Assembly: GCF_016464425.1 (NCBI RefSeq)
Contig: NZ_JADDKQ010000003.1
Span: forward strand, 124,001-188,000
Source of the DNA: Actinotalea solisilvae
GTDB lineage: Bacteria; Actinomycetota; Actinomycetes; Actinomycetales; Cellulomonadaceae
Reading direction: 5' to 3'
Length of the DNA: 64,000 bases
The position numbers and the translations under genes are program-made. The notes below the pieces were generated by a model. It did not search any database. It saw only the letters and a list, made by a program, of their open reading frames with translations, and was not told the DNA's origin. The stretch's first letter is position 1. Each line of letters starts with the position of its first letter. Below, piece after piece: positions 15,970 to 24,869 of this stretch.

Positions 15970-17022
15970 TCAGGTCGCGAAGAACGACACCGGCCCGGCG
16001 ACGAGCAGGCCCACCTCGGTGTCGACCTCGGGCAGCGGGCCCTGCGTCCGGACGAGCACGTCCACCGGCGCACCGTCGCGCCAGGGCACCTCGAGCCGCA
16101 CGGTCGCGTCGTGGCCGTGGAAGGTGACGTCGCGGACACGCCCGCGGATGCCGCGCCCGGCGCGCACCATGTGGATCTGCTCGGGCCGCACCGCGACGCA
16201 GCCGGGCCCGGACGCGAGGGCGTCGCCGCGCACGAGCTGGAGGCGCCCGATCGGGGTCTCGACGGCCGCGCCGTCGACCTCGACGGGCAGCACGACGGCC
16301 TCGCCCACGAAGCGCGCGGTCTCGAGGTCCACGGGCTCCCGGTAGAGCGTCGCGGGCGGGGCGGCCTGCACGACGACGCCGTCGCGCACCACGGCCACGA
16401 GGTCCGCGATGCTCAGCGCCTCCTCCTGGTCGTGCGTGACGAGCACGCCCGTCGCGCCGGCCGCCTTGAGCGCGGCCCGGACGTCGTCGCGCAGCGCGCC
16501 GCGCAGCCCGGCGTCGAGCGCGGAGAACGGCTCGTCGAGCAGGACGACGTCGGGCCGCGGTGCGAGCGCGCGCGCGACGGCGACGCGCTGCTGCTGCCCG
16601 CCCGAGAGCTGGGACGGCATCCGGTCACCGATGTCCGCGAGGCCCACGAGCGCGAGCAGCTCGCGGACGCGCTCCTGCCGCCGCCGGCCGGCGTCGCGCC
16701 CGCGGCCGCGCAGGCCGAACGCGACGTTCTGGGCGACCGTGAGGTGCGGGAACAGCGCGCCCTCCTGGGGGACGACGCTGACGTTGCGCTGCTCCGGCGG
16801 CACGGACCCGCGCGCCGACACGACGGCGCGGTCGCCGATGACCACCTCGCCCGCGTCGGGCTGCTCGAACCCCGCGACGACGCGCAGCAGCGTCGTCTTG
16901 CCGCAGCCGGACCGGCCGAGCAGCGCGACGAGCGCGCCCGAGGGGACGTCGAGGTCCATCCCGCGCAGCACGTGCGTGGACCCGAAGGACTTGTGCACGC
17001 CGCGCACGACGAGGCGGCTCAT
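15970..17022 (-). CDS. Ferric iron ABC transporter ATP-binding protein (FbpC-like)
   Basis: 350 residues. The nucleotide-binding domain has Walker [10 protein letters not shown], signature [15 protein letters not shown], Walker [13 protein letters not shown] and the switch His in [14 protein letters not shown]-terminal TOBE-like domain follows ([11 protein letters not shown]). This is the size and layout of FbpC/CysA/PotA importer ATPases. It follows the permease gene by 28 bases on the same strand and completes a binding protein-permease-ATPase operon that starts at an iron box, so ferric import is the likely job. Confidence 0.9.
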   Translation of the reverse strand: MSRLVVRGVHKSFGSTHVLRGMDLDVPSGALVALLGRSGCGKTTLLRVVAGFEQPDAGEVVIGDRAVVSARGSVPPEQRNVSVVPQEGALFPHLTVAQNVAFGLRGRGRDAGRRRQERVRELLALVGLADIGDRMPSQLSGGQQQRVAVARALAPRPDVVLLDEPFSALDAGLRGALRDDVRAALKAAGATGVLVTHDQEEALSIADLVAVVRDGVVVQAAPPATLYREPVDLETARFVGEAVVLPVEVDGAAVETPIGRLQLVRGDALASGPGCVAVRPEQIHMVRAGRGIRGRVRDVTFHGHDATVRLEVPWRDGAPVDVLVRTQGPLPEVDTEVGLLVAGPVSFFAT

Positions 17023-17050
17023 CCGCGTCCCGCCCTCGTGCGCCTCGTGC

Positions 17051-18691
17051 TCATCGTGCCCCGCCCTCCGTCGCCACCGCGGGCACCACGGTAGCCACCG
17101 GGTCGACGGGCTCCCCGCCCGGCTGCGCCGGACGGGTCACGCGCTCCTGCACGCGCGCGAGCAGCACGGTCGGCACGGCGGCGAGCAGCACGAGCGCGAC
17201 GGCGTACGGCGCGGCCGCCGCGTACGCGCCGACGCCGGTCTCGGTCCACAGCCGGGTCGCGAGCGTGTCCATCCCCGTGGGCCGCAGCAGCAGCGTCGCG
17301 GGCAGCTCCTTCATCGCGGTGAGCGTGACGAGCGCGAACCCCGCCGCGATGCCCGGCGTCGCGAGCCGGAGCGTGACGTCGCGCAGCACGCCGGCGGGCG
17401 TCCGGCCGAGCGAGCGAGCGACCTCCTCGAGGCGCGGCGGGCTCTGGCTCACCGCCGCGCGCACGGCACCCACGACGGCGGGCATGAAGAGGACCGCGTA
17501 GGCGAGCACGAGGAGCGGGGTGCGCTGGTAGACCGGCTGCGCGTACCGCACGCCGAAGAAGACGAGCGCGAGCGCGACGACGATGCCGGGCACCGCGTGC
17601 CCCGCGTACGTGAGGTGCTCGAGCAGGCGCCCGCCGCGGTCGGGGTGCCGCGCGGCGAGCACCCCGACGGGCACGGCGAGCGCGGTCGCGGCGAGGGCGC
17701 CGAGGACGGCGACCCACACGGTCGAGACGCCGGCGGGCACGAGCTCGGCCCAGTCGACGCCCGCCGAGCGGCCGCGGCTCACCCACAGGCCGAGGACCAC
17801 GGCGGGGAAGCCGAGCGCGACGGCCGTCACCGCGCCCGTGAAGGCGACGGCGAGCGGCGTGGCCCGGCCCAGGTCGACGTCGTGCAGCGCGCGCGCAGCG
17901 CCCGCGCCGAGCCGCGCGTAGCCCGCGCGGCCCCGGCTGCGCTGCTCCGCGACCGTGATCGCGACCGTGATCGCGACGAGCACGAGCGAGAGGACGGCGG
18001 CGGGCGTGCGGTCGAAGGACGCGCTGTAGGACGTGTGGATGACGCGCGTGAAGACGTCGTACCGCATGAGCGAGGGCGTGCCGAAGTCGCTCAGCGCGTA
18101 GAGCGCGACGAGCAGCGCGCCCGCCGCGACCGCGGGCCGCACGACGCGCGCGGTGACCTCGACCGTGGCCGCGAGGCCCGTCCGCCCGAGGGAGCGCGCG
18201 ACCTCCTCGAGCGCGGGGTCGGTGCGCGTCAGGGCCGCCGCGACGGGCAGGTAGACGTAGGGGTAGGTCGAGAACGTGAGGACCAGCCACGTGCCGAGGA
18301 ACCCCGACACCCCGGGGGCCACCGACACCCACGTGTACGCGGCGACGAAGCTCGGGACGGCGAGCGGCAGCGCGGCGAGCACGGCCCAGCCGCGGCGCCA
18401 CGGCAGCCGTGCGCGCGTGGTGAGCCACGCGAGGGCCACGCCGATGACGATCGCCGAGGCGGTCACGGCGGCCGCGAGGGCCAGGCTGCGCAGCACGAGC
18501 GTGACCGTGCGGTCCCGCACGAGGATCGCGACGACGTCGGCCGCGCCCGCCTCGGCGGCCCGGACGACGAGGTAGACGACCGGGAGCAGCGCGACGGCCG
18601 CCGCGACCCACGCGGGCGCGAGGAGGACCGCCGTCGGCCGGGCGGTGCCGGACCGGGACGGACGGCGCGCGGCGCGACCGGGGAGGCTCAG
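17051..18691 (-). CDS. Ferric iron ABC transporter permease, fused two-domain (FbpB-like)
   Basis: 546 residues with about 12 membrane helices in two homologous halves. Each carries the cytoplasmic EAA-type loop contacting the ATPase ([20 protein letters not shown] and [20 protein letters not shown]). This is the FbpB arrangement of ferric transporters. The start is uncertain: the frame has no ATG/GTG/TTG near the preceding gene, and CTG at 18691 overlaps the binding-protein stop (CTGA) with GAGGTG upstream. A CTG start with translational coupling is my choice; a later GTG about 50 codons in would delete the first helix. A 12-base tandem repeat (GCGACCGTGATC twice) lies near 17952-17975. Confidence 0.88.
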   Translation of the reverse strand: MSLPGRAARRPSRSGTARPTAVLLAPAWVAAAVALLPVVYLVVRAAEAGAADVVAILVRDRTVTLVLRSLALAAAVTASAIVIGVALAWLTTRARLPWRRGWAVLAALPLAVPSFVAAYTWVSVAPGVSGFLGTWLVLTFSTYPYVYLPVAAALTRTDPALEEVARSLGRTGLAATVEVTARVVRPAVAAGALLVALYALSDFGTPSLMRYDVFTRVIHTSYSASFDRTPAAVLSLVLVAITVAITVAEQRSRGRAGYARLGAGAARALHDVDLGRATPLAVAFTGAVTAVALGFPAVVLGLWVSRGRSAGVDWAELVPAGVSTVWVAVLGALAATALAVPVGVLAARHPDRGGRLLEHLTYAGHAVPGIVVALALVFFGVRYAQPVYQRTPLLVLAYAVLFMPAVVGAVRAAVSQSPPRLEEVARSLGRTPAGVLRDVTLRLATPGIAAGFALVTLTAMKELPATLLLRPTGMDTLATRLWTETGVGAYAAAAPYAVALVLLAAVPTVLLARVQERVTRPAQPGGEPVDPVATVVPAVATEGGAR

Positions 18692-19731
18692 GTGAGACCC
18701 ACCTCGTCGAGCAGCGCGAGCGTCTGCTCGAGCGACTCCAGCGCGTTGAGGTCGACGACGTAGCCCGACAGCTCCGACAGGGGCTGCAGGTCGTGCTCGG
18801 TCGACGTGATGCCCTCGACCACGGGGTACTCGGCGGTGACGTCCGCGAAGTACTGCTGGGCCTCGTCCGAGACGAGGAACTCCGCGGCCGCCTGGGCCTC
18901 GTCCGCCATGTCCGAGCCGGCGAGCACGCCGACGCCCGCGACGTTGATGAGCGCGCCCGGGTCGTCGCTCGCGAGGAAGTGCAGGCGGGACGGGACGGCG
19001 TCGGCGCCCTCCTCCGCGACCTGCTCGTACCAGTAGTAGTGGTTGATGAGGCCGAGGGCGACCTGCCCCTCGTCGACCGCGTCGAGCACGGCGATGTTGT
19101 TGTCGTAGGCCTGCGGGTCGAGCGCCGCGAAGTCCTCGAGCCACCGGCGCGCGCCGTCCTCGCCGCGGTCGAGGCGCAGCGCGGTGACGAACGCGTGGAA
19201 GGACGCGTTGGTCGGCGCGAAGCCGATCTTGCCGCGGTACGCCTCGTCGAGGACCTGGTCGATGCCGGTGAACGAGGTGACCTCGGGCGCCTGAGCGGGG
19301 TCGTACGCGAGGACGCGTGCCCGGGCCGACGTCGCGACCCAGGTGCCGTCGGCGTCGCGGTACTGCTCGGGGACGCGGTCGAGCACGGCCGCCGGGAGGT
19401 CGGCGAGCATGTCGGCGTTCTTCAGCGCGCCGAGCGCGCCCGCGTCCTGGCTGAAGAAGAGGTCGGCGTCCGTGCCCTCGCCCTCCTCGAGCAGCTGGGC
19501 GGCGAGCTCGCTCGAGCCGGCGTAGCGGACCTCGACGGGGACGCCGACGGCGGCCTCGAGCTGCTCGAGCAGCGGGCCGACGAGGTTCTCGTTGCGGCCC
19601 GAGTAGATGGTCAGGGCGGGCCCGGACTCCTCCTCGGGCGCGGCGTCGCCGCACGCGGCGAGGGCGCCGACGGCCGCGAGCGACGTGGCTGCGGCGAGGA
19701 CGCGGAGGCGGGCGGGGACCGACGGGCGCAT
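18688..19731 (-). CDS. Ferric iron ABC transporter substrate-binding lipoprotein (FbpA/FutA-like)
   Basis: 347 residues. A signal peptide with lipobox ALAAC anchors it to the membrane. The mature start [16 protein letters not shown] is the hallmark of class-F ferric binding proteins, and NHYYWYEQ carries the paired tyrosines that ligate Fe3+ in FbpA/FutA. It delivers ferric iron, free or chelated, to the permease encoded next (4-base overlap). An iron box precedes the gene by about 56 bases, so it is expected to be induced when iron is scarce. Confidence 0.92.
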   Translation of the reverse strand: MRPSVPARLRVLAAATSLAAVGALAACGDAAPEEESGPALTIYSGRNENLVGPLLEQLEAAVGVPVEVRYAGSSELAAQLLEEGEGTDADLFFSQDAGALGALKNADMLADLPAAVLDRVPEQYRDADGTWVATSARARVLAYDPAQAPEVTSFTGIDQVLDEAYRGKIGFAPTNASFHAFVTALRLDRGEDGARRWLEDFAALDPQAYDNNIAVLDAVDEGQVALGLINHYYWYEQVAEEGADAVPSRLHFLASDDPGALINVAGVGVLAGSDMADEAQAAAEFLVSDEAQQYFADVTAEYPVVEGITSTEHDLQPLSELSGYVVDLNALESLEQTLALLDEVGLT

Positions 19732-19786
19732 GGGGACCTCAGGGGTGGGGCGGCGGGGGCGCCGGACTCCGGCGCGCGCTCGACTC

Positions 19787-19805
19787 TAAGGCAACCCTTA
19801 CCTCG
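19787..19805 (-). promoter_or_regulatory. Iron box upstream of the ferric transporter operon
   Basis: On the minus strand CGAGGTAAGGGTTGCCTTA matches TWAGGTWAGSCTWACCTWA at 15 of 19 positions, including the AGGTAAG and CCTTA arms. It precedes the three transporter genes, whose iron function makes a DtxR/IdeR site very plausible. Confidence 0.7.
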
Positions 19806-19863
19806 CACGGAAACGGCGACCGGCGGGCGTGCGCGGGGGCCCGACGGCGCGGCGCCCCGTGCC

Positions 19864-20748
19864 TCAGCCCTCGCTCACACCCACGGTCACGGTGCCGGTC
19901 TCCCGCGCCCGTGGGTCGACGACCACGACGTGCTCGCCCGCGCCGGCGACGCGGTGCCGCAGCTCGCCCGCGCCGTCGAGCAGGCAGCCCGAGCGGACCT
20001 CGCGGCCGTCCGGGCCGAGAAGCCGCACGGCCTCGCACTGGTCGGCCAACGTCGCCCCGCTCAGCTGCACGACGACGACCTGGCCGGCCGCGGCCGCGAA
20101 GGGCAGTCTCGCGACGGAGCCCGCGCGCTCGAGCCGCACGTCGACGGGCGGTCCGCCGAGCGTCAGCGGGCCGACCTGGTCGACCGTGCTCGCGAGCCGG
20201 ACGCGAGCCGTGCCGGTTCCGGCGTCGGCGGGGTCCACGACGACCGCGTACCGGCCGGTGGCGGGCAGCGTCGTCGCGTCGACGGTTCCCTGCCCCCCGC
20301 GCACGCAGCCCGACGCCAGGGACGCGCCGTCCGGCGCCAGCAGCTCGACGACGCCGCACCCGCCCAGCGCGGGCGAGGCCGCGTCCACCTCGACGAGGAC
20401 CGCCGCTCCCGCGGCGCCGTCGAAGGTCACGACGCCGACCGCCCCGGGCGCCGCGACGCCCACCACCGTCCCGGGCCCGTCCACGGTGACGTCCCGCACG
20501 TCCGCGACGGCGTGGCCGAGGCGGAGCGGGGAGCCGTCGGCCGCGCCGCGGCCCTCCGGCGCGCACCCGGTGCGGACGGCGCCGCTCGGGCCGACCAGGA
20601 CGAGGCCGGCGCACCCGTCCCGGTGCTCGGCACCCCCGCCGTCCCGGTGCTCAGGTGCCGGGGCCGCGGCGGTGGCGAGCGCGACCGTGAGCGCGACCGC
20701 CGCTGCGGCCGTCAGGGCGGCTCGTCGGGTCCGGGCCGGTGTGCGCAT
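19864..20748 (-). CDS. Secreted protein with three Cys-pair beta repeats
   Basis: 294 residues with a Sec-type signal peptide (MRTPARTRR, then an Ala/Val core, cleavage near ATAAAPA). The mature part contains three copies of a short motif in which two cysteines 16-17 residues apart bracket a V/L-rich strand and a G-P-(S/D)-G turn: GCAGLVLVGPSG...TGC, GCGVVELLAPDG...SGC and QCEAVRLLGPDG...SGC. Each is followed by a beta-rich segment that resembles a pre-peptidase C-terminal-like jelly roll. Each pair could form a disulphide outside the cell. No enzyme motif or known family is recognised. It sits alone between the iron block and a LuxR gene on the same strand. Confidence 0.7.
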   Translation of the reverse strand: MRTPARTRRAALTAAAAVALTVALATAAAPAPEHRDGGGAEHRDGCAGLVLVGPSGAVRTGCAPEGRGAADGSPLRLGHAVADVRDVTVDGPGTVVGVAAPGAVGVVTFDGAAGAAVLVEVDAASPALGGCGVVELLAPDGASLASGCVRGGQGTVDATTLPATGRYAVVVDPADAGTGTARVRLASTVDQVGPLTLGGPPVDVRLERAGSVARLPFAAAAGQVVVVQLSGATLADQCEAVRLLGPDGREVRSGCLLDGAGELRHRVAGAGEHVVVVDPRARETGTVTVGVSEG

Positions 20749-20799
20749 GGGTGACCCCCTCGTTCGGAAGGAGTCCTGCGCGCCGCGTCTGTGACGGCG

Positions 20800-23520
20800 T
20801 CAGCCGAGCGGGACGTGCGCGAGCGCGGCGCGCGACGTCACGCCGGTCTTGGCGAAGACGTTGCGCAGGTGGAAGTCGACGGTCCGCGGGCTGACGAAGA
20901 GCTGCGCCGCGACGTCCCGCGTGGCAAGACCCTGCGCGACGAGGCGCGCGACCTGCAGCTCGGTGGGCGTGAGGTGCGGCGCGGCGCCCGGGTCGGCGTC
21001 GCGGCGCCGGACGGTCTCGCCCGACGCCCGCAGCTCCTGCGCGGCGCGCTCGGCCCACCGCCGCGCGCCGACGTCCTCGAAGACCTGCAGCGCCGCACGC
21101 AGGTGCGGTCGCGCGTCGACGCGCCGACGCTCGCGGCGCAGCCACTCGCCCAGGGCGAGGTGGGTCCGGGCGGCGTCGACCCGGCGCGGCGACACGGCGT
21201 GCAGCGCCAGCGCGCGGCGCAGGTGGGCCTCGACCTGCGCGCCGTCGGCGAGCGCCGCGCGCGCGTGCTCGGTCACCGCGCCCGCCCACGGCGAGCCGGT
21301 CCCCTCGGCGAAGTGCGCGATCTGCGCGAGCCACCGCTCGGCGAGGTCACGGCGGCCCGCCGCGACCGCCGTCTCGATCCGGTCGAGCGCGATCATGCGC
21401 TCCGCGAACCCGTGGGCCATCTGCTCGTAGTGGTGCAGCGCGTCCGCGGGTGTCGTGGCCAGGACCGCGCGCGTCCAGAGCAGCTGGTCGCGGACCGAGG
21501 ACTCCGTGGTGCCCGACGGCCCCTCGGCCAGCACGCGCTCGAGCGCGGCGAGCTGCTCAGGCGCGTCGTCGGCGCCCCGCAGCGCGGCGACCAGCGCGAT
21601 CCAGGCCCGGGGCATCGCGGCCAGCGCGGGCCGGCCGGTCGCCTCGGCGAGGCCGAGCGCCTCGCGCGCGCCCGCAGCGAGCTGGTCCCAGCGCCCCAGC
21701 ACCTGGTCGACCGCGCCCCGGCGCGTCAGGGCGTAGAGGACCATGATCAGCGCGCCCGCGTCGCGCGCGTCCGCGAGGAGCCGCTCGTGCAGGCGCAGCG
21801 CCGCGTCGTCGAGCGCGACGTGCATCGCCGCGAGCCCGAGGTTGGGCAGCAGGCCCTCGAGCCCGAGGTCGACGTCGGCGGAATGGGCCTCCGCCGCGCG
21901 GACCGCGTCGACCGCCGGTCCCCACGCGTGGCGGCCCAGGTGGACGAACGCGCGCAGCAGGTCGGCGGTGCAGCGCTCCTCCGGGGTGGTCGGCTCGCCG
22001 ACGAGGGCGAGCGGGTCGGCGGACGCCTCGACGGGCGTCGTCGCGGTGAGCGACGCGGCGAACATCGCGAGCTCGCGGGCCCGGCGCGGGTCGTGCGGCG
22101 CGACGGCGGCGGCCTCCCCGAGGAGGCGCCGGTGCGCGACCTGCACGGACCCGGTGTTCCACTCGACTCGGGCGCGCAGCAGCACGGCGTCCGCGTGGCG
22201 CCGGGGGTCGTCGAGCACGAGCACCGCGGCGTCGGCGAGCGTCGCGGCGCGGTCGGGCTGGCCTGCGGTCCACGCGGCCGACGCCGCCTCCTGCAGCCGC
22301 CGCCCGCGCGCGCCCGGGTCCGCCGTGAGCTCGGCCGCGCGCTCCCAGGCCGCCGACGCCGCCTCGTGCCCGCCCACCGCGGCCGAGCGTCGGGCCGAAG
22401 CCTCGAGCTCGGCCACGACCGACTCGTCGGGGTGCGGGGTGGCCGCGGCGAGGTGCCAGGCGCGCCGGTCGGCGTCCTGCGGCCCGCGCAGGGCCTCGGC
22501 GAGCGCGGCGTGCGCGCGCCGCCGCTCGGGCGTGCTCGCGCCGGCGTAGACGGCCGACCGGACCAGCGGGTGCCGCAGCTCGACCCGGTCGCCGTGGCGG
22601 CTCAGCAGGCCGGAGCGCTCGGCCGCCTCGGTCGCGACGTCGTCGGCACCCAGGGCGCGCGCCGCCTCGTCGACGACGGCGAGGTCGCCCGAGTCGTCCG
22701 CGGCCGCCACGAGGAGCACGGCGCGCGCGCCGTCGGGCAGCCGGCGGTACTTGTCGAGGAAGGCCGCCTCGACGCCGCCGGTGAGGGGCAGCGCGGCGGG
22801 CAGCGGTGCGCGACCGAGGAGCGCGTCGCGCTCGACCGCGTGCGCGAGCTCGGTCAGGGCCAGCGGGTTCCCGGCGGTGCGCGCGTGCAGCGCGCGCGCG
22901 ACGGCGTCGGGCACGTCCTCGCCGAGCTGCTCGCCCAGCAGCGCCCGGGTGGCGTCCGGGGCGAGCCCGTCCACGCGCAGGGTCGGCAGGTCCGCGGCGT
23001 CGAGGCCCGCGTCCTCCCGGGCGGCGACGAGGAGGGCGAGCCTCTCGCCCTCGACCCGGCGGGCGACGAAGAGCAGCGCCTCGCGCGACGCGTCGTCGAT
23101 CCAGTGCGCGTCGTCGACGGCCACGAGCACGGGCCGCGCCTCCGCGGCCTCCGAGAGCAGGCCGAGGACGGCCAGGTAGACGAGGAAGCGGTCCGACGCG
23201 GCACCGGGGCCGTCGGCGTCGTCGGCCTCGCCGAGCGCGACGCGCAGCGCGCCCGACTGGCGCGCCGGCAGCGCCGACGCCGAGCGCAGGAGCGGCCGCA
23301 GCACGCGGTGCAGCGCGGCGAAGGGCAGCGGGTACTCGGACTCGACGCCGCGCACCCGGAGCACGTGCAGGTCGGGCGCCGAGGCGACCGCGTCGGCGAG
23401 CAGGACGGACTTGCCGGCCCCCGGCTCACCCACCAGGACCAGAGCCCCGCCCTCGCCGCGGCGGGCGCTGTCGAGCACGCGCGCGACGGCGTCGCGCTCC
23501 GCGTCCCGGGCGACCACCAC
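20800..23520 (-). CDS. LuxR-family regulator with AAA ATPase domain (LAL/MalT-like)
   Basis: About 906 residues. An N-terminal P-loop STAND/AAA module has Walker A GEPGAGKS (residues 31-38) and Walker B LVAVDDAHWID. Long helical, TPR-like repeats make up the middle. A C-terminal LuxR helix-turn-helix forms the last 60 residues (LTPTELQVARLVAQGLATRD, SPRTVDFHLRNVFAKTGV). These large regulators switch on with ATP and an inducer and bind DNA as oligomers. The start is taken as the GTG pair at 23520/23517, because the protein core begins with VVARDAERDAV; the longer frame to 23706 looks non-coding. The target is not obvious, since it is divergent from an HMA/MacB-like block. Confidence 0.88.
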   Translation of the reverse strand: MVVARDAERDAVARVLDSARRGEGGALVLVGEPGAGKSVLLADAVASAPDLHVLRVRGVESEYPLPFAALHRVLRPLLRSASALPARQSGALRVALGEADDADGPGAASDRFLVYLAVLGLLSEAAEARPVLVAVDDAHWIDDASREALLFVARRVEGERLALLVAAREDAGLDAADLPTLRVDGLAPDATRALLGEQLGEDVPDAVARALHARTAGNPLALTELAHAVERDALLGRAPLPAALPLTGGVEAAFLDKYRRLPDGARAVLLVAAADDSGDLAVVDEAARALGADDVATEAAERSGLLSRHGDRVELRHPLVRSAVYAGASTPERRRAHAALAEALRGPQDADRRAWHLAAATPHPDESVVAELEASARRSAAVGGHEAASAAWERAAELTADPGARGRRLQEAASAAWTAGQPDRAATLADAAVLVLDDPRRHADAVLLRARVEWNTGSVQVAHRRLLGEAAAVAPHDPRRARELAMFAASLTATTPVEASADPLALVGEPTTPEERCTADLLRAFVHLGRHAWGPAVDAVRAAEAHSADVDLGLEGLLPNLGLAAMHVALDDAALRLHERLLADARDAGALIMVLYALTRRGAVDQVLGRWDQLAAGAREALGLAEATGRPALAAMPRAWIALVAALRGADDAPEQLAALERVLAEGPSGTTESSVRDQLLWTRAVLATTPADALHHYEQMAHGFAERMIALDRIETAVAAGRRDLAERWLAQIAHFAEGTGSPWAGAVTEHARAALADGAQVEAHLRRALALHAVSPRRVDAARTHLALGEWLRRERRRVDARPHLRAALQVFEDVGARRWAERAAQELRASGETVRRRDADPGAAPHLTPTELQVARLVAQGLATRDVAAQLFVSPRTVDFHLRNVFAKTGVTSRAALAHVPLG

Positions 23521-23729
23521 GGCGCGGAGCCTAGCCCTGAGCGGCGCCGCGCCGAACCCCCGCGGGACCGCCGTCCGACGACCACGCGCGTCCGATCCAG
23601 GCGGTTTCACCGGCGCGACCCGGTGGTCGCCCCGGCGACGCTCGGGGTGCACCGATCGGGACCCCCGGCACCGGTGCACCGGCCGGCACCCGCACGGCCG
23701 GACCACGAGACCCCGGAGCCGCCGCCGTG

Positions 23730-23966
23730 ATGCCGTCCACCCCCCGCACCTTCGTCGGCAGCGCCACCGTGCGCGTCGCCGGCCAGGTCTGCGGGCACTG
23801 CCTCGACGCCGCCCTCGCGTCGGTCCGCCAGGTGCCCGGCATCCGCTCGGTCGCCGTGGACCACGCCCGCCGCACCCTCACGGTCGTCGCGGACGAGCCC
23901 GTGGACCGCGCGGACGTCGAGGCGGCCGTCGTCCGCACGGGCCACTGCGTCGCGCCGCTGCACTGA
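23730..23966 (+). CDS. Heavy-metal-associated (HMA) domain protein, copper-chaperone-like
   Basis: 78 residues with the ferredoxin-like HMA fold and the metal-binding CxxC pair in GQVCGHCLDAALASV; the usual Met before the motif is replaced. It would carry Cu(I) or a similar soft metal in the cytoplasm. GTG 23727 directly precedes ATG 23730 and is also possible. No P-type ATPase or CsoR regulator is nearby, so it is an orphan. It lies just upstream of an ABC exporter, separated by a tandem-repeat spacer. Confidence 0.8.
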   Translation: MPSTPRTFVGSATVRVAGQVCGHCLDAALASVRQVPGIRSVAVDHARRTLTVVADEPVDRADVEAAVVRTGHCVAPLH

Positions 23967-23970
23967 CCGA

Positions 23971-24043
23971 CCTCCCGCACCACCCGCACCTCCCGCACCA
24001 CCCGCACGACCCGCACCACCCGCCCACCCCTCCACCCGCACCA
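23971..24043. repeat. CCCGCACCAC-type tandem repeat spacer
   Basis: About eight degenerate copies of a 9-10 base unit, CCCGCACCA or CCCGCACCT, fill the space between the HMA gene and the ABC transporter gene. Only C, A, G and rare T occur on the plus strand. It resembles slippage-prone spacer DNA. It contains no gene; it may affect mRNA structure or simply be neutral. Confidence 0.7.
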
Positions 24044-24053
24044 GGAGCACCTC

Positions 24054-24866
24054 ATGAGCGTCCTCACCACACCCATCGCTGGCGCTGCCGGCACCGCCGG
24101 CGCGGCGCCCGACGCCCCCGCCCCCGCCGCCGTCGCGCGCGGCGTCGTCAAGGTCTACGGCCGCGGCGCGACCGCCGTCCGCGCGCTGGACGGCGCCGAC
24201 GTCGTCATCCCCGCCGGCCGCCTCACGGCCGTCATGGGCCCGTCCGGCTCCGGCAAGTCGACCCTCATGCACGCGATGGCCGGCCTCGACCGGGTCGACG
24301 AGGGCTCGATCCGGCTCGGCGGGACCGAGGTGACGGGTCTGTCCGAGCGGCAGCGGACGCTGCTCCGCCGGGACCGCCTGGGCTTCGTGTTCCAGGCGTT
24401 CAACCTCGTGCCGTCGCTCAGCGCCGAGGAGAACATCACGCTCCCGCTGCGCCTCGCCGGGCGCACCGCCGACCGCGCGTGGCTCGACGAGCTCGTCGCG
24501 ACGCTCGGCCTCGGCGACCGGCTCACCCACCGCCCGAGCGAGCTGTCCGGCGGTCAGCAGCAGCGCGTCGCCGTAGCGCGGGCGCTCGTCACGCGACCGG
24601 AGATCGTCTTCGCCGACGAGCCGACCGGCAACCTCGACTCGCGCCACGGGCTCGCGCTCCTGGCCTTCCTCCGGCGCGCGGCCCGCGAGCTCGGCCAGAC
24701 CGTCGTCATGGTCACGCACGACCCCACGGCGGCGTCGTTCGCCGACCGCGTCGTCGTCCTCGCCGACGGCCGCGTCGCGGGCGAGCTGACCGACCCCACC
24801 GTCCCCACCGTCCTGGCCCGCATGGCCGGGCTCGAGCAGCAGCCCGCCGCGCGGGCGGAGGTCTGA
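24054..24866 (+). CDS. MacB/LolD-type ABC transporter ATP-binding protein
   Basis: 270 residues with Walker A GPSGSGKST, a LGFVFQAFNLVPSLSAEENI Q-loop region, signature [15 protein letters not shown], Walker B IVFADEPTGNLDS and switch His in VMVTHDPT. The DEPTGNLDS motif marks the MacB/FtsE/LolD group of mechanotransmission transporters. An Ala/Pro-rich stretch of about 25 residues precedes the domain. CCAGGAG lies upstream of the ATG as a ribosome site. The permease gene follows after 3 bases. Substrate unknown; it may export lipophilic compounds or proteins. Confidence 0.9.
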   Translation: MSVLTTPIAGAAGTAGAAPDAPAPAAVARGVVKVYGRGATAVRALDGADVVIPAGRLTAVMGPSGSGKSTLMHAMAGLDRVDEGSIRLGGTEVTGLSERQRTLLRRDRLGFVFQAFNLVPSLSAEENITLPLRLAGRTADRAWLDELVATLGLGDRLTHRPSELSGGQQQRVAVARALVTRPEIVFADEPTGNLDSRHGLALLAFLRRAARELGQTVVMVTHDPTAASFADRVVVLADGRVAGELTDPTVPTVLARMAGLEQQPAARAEV

Positions 24867-24869
24867 ACC

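Noticed and set aside
23971-24043. Repeats considered as a CRISPR array
   Set aside because: Units are 9-10 bases, contiguous and degenerate, without spacers or cas genes.
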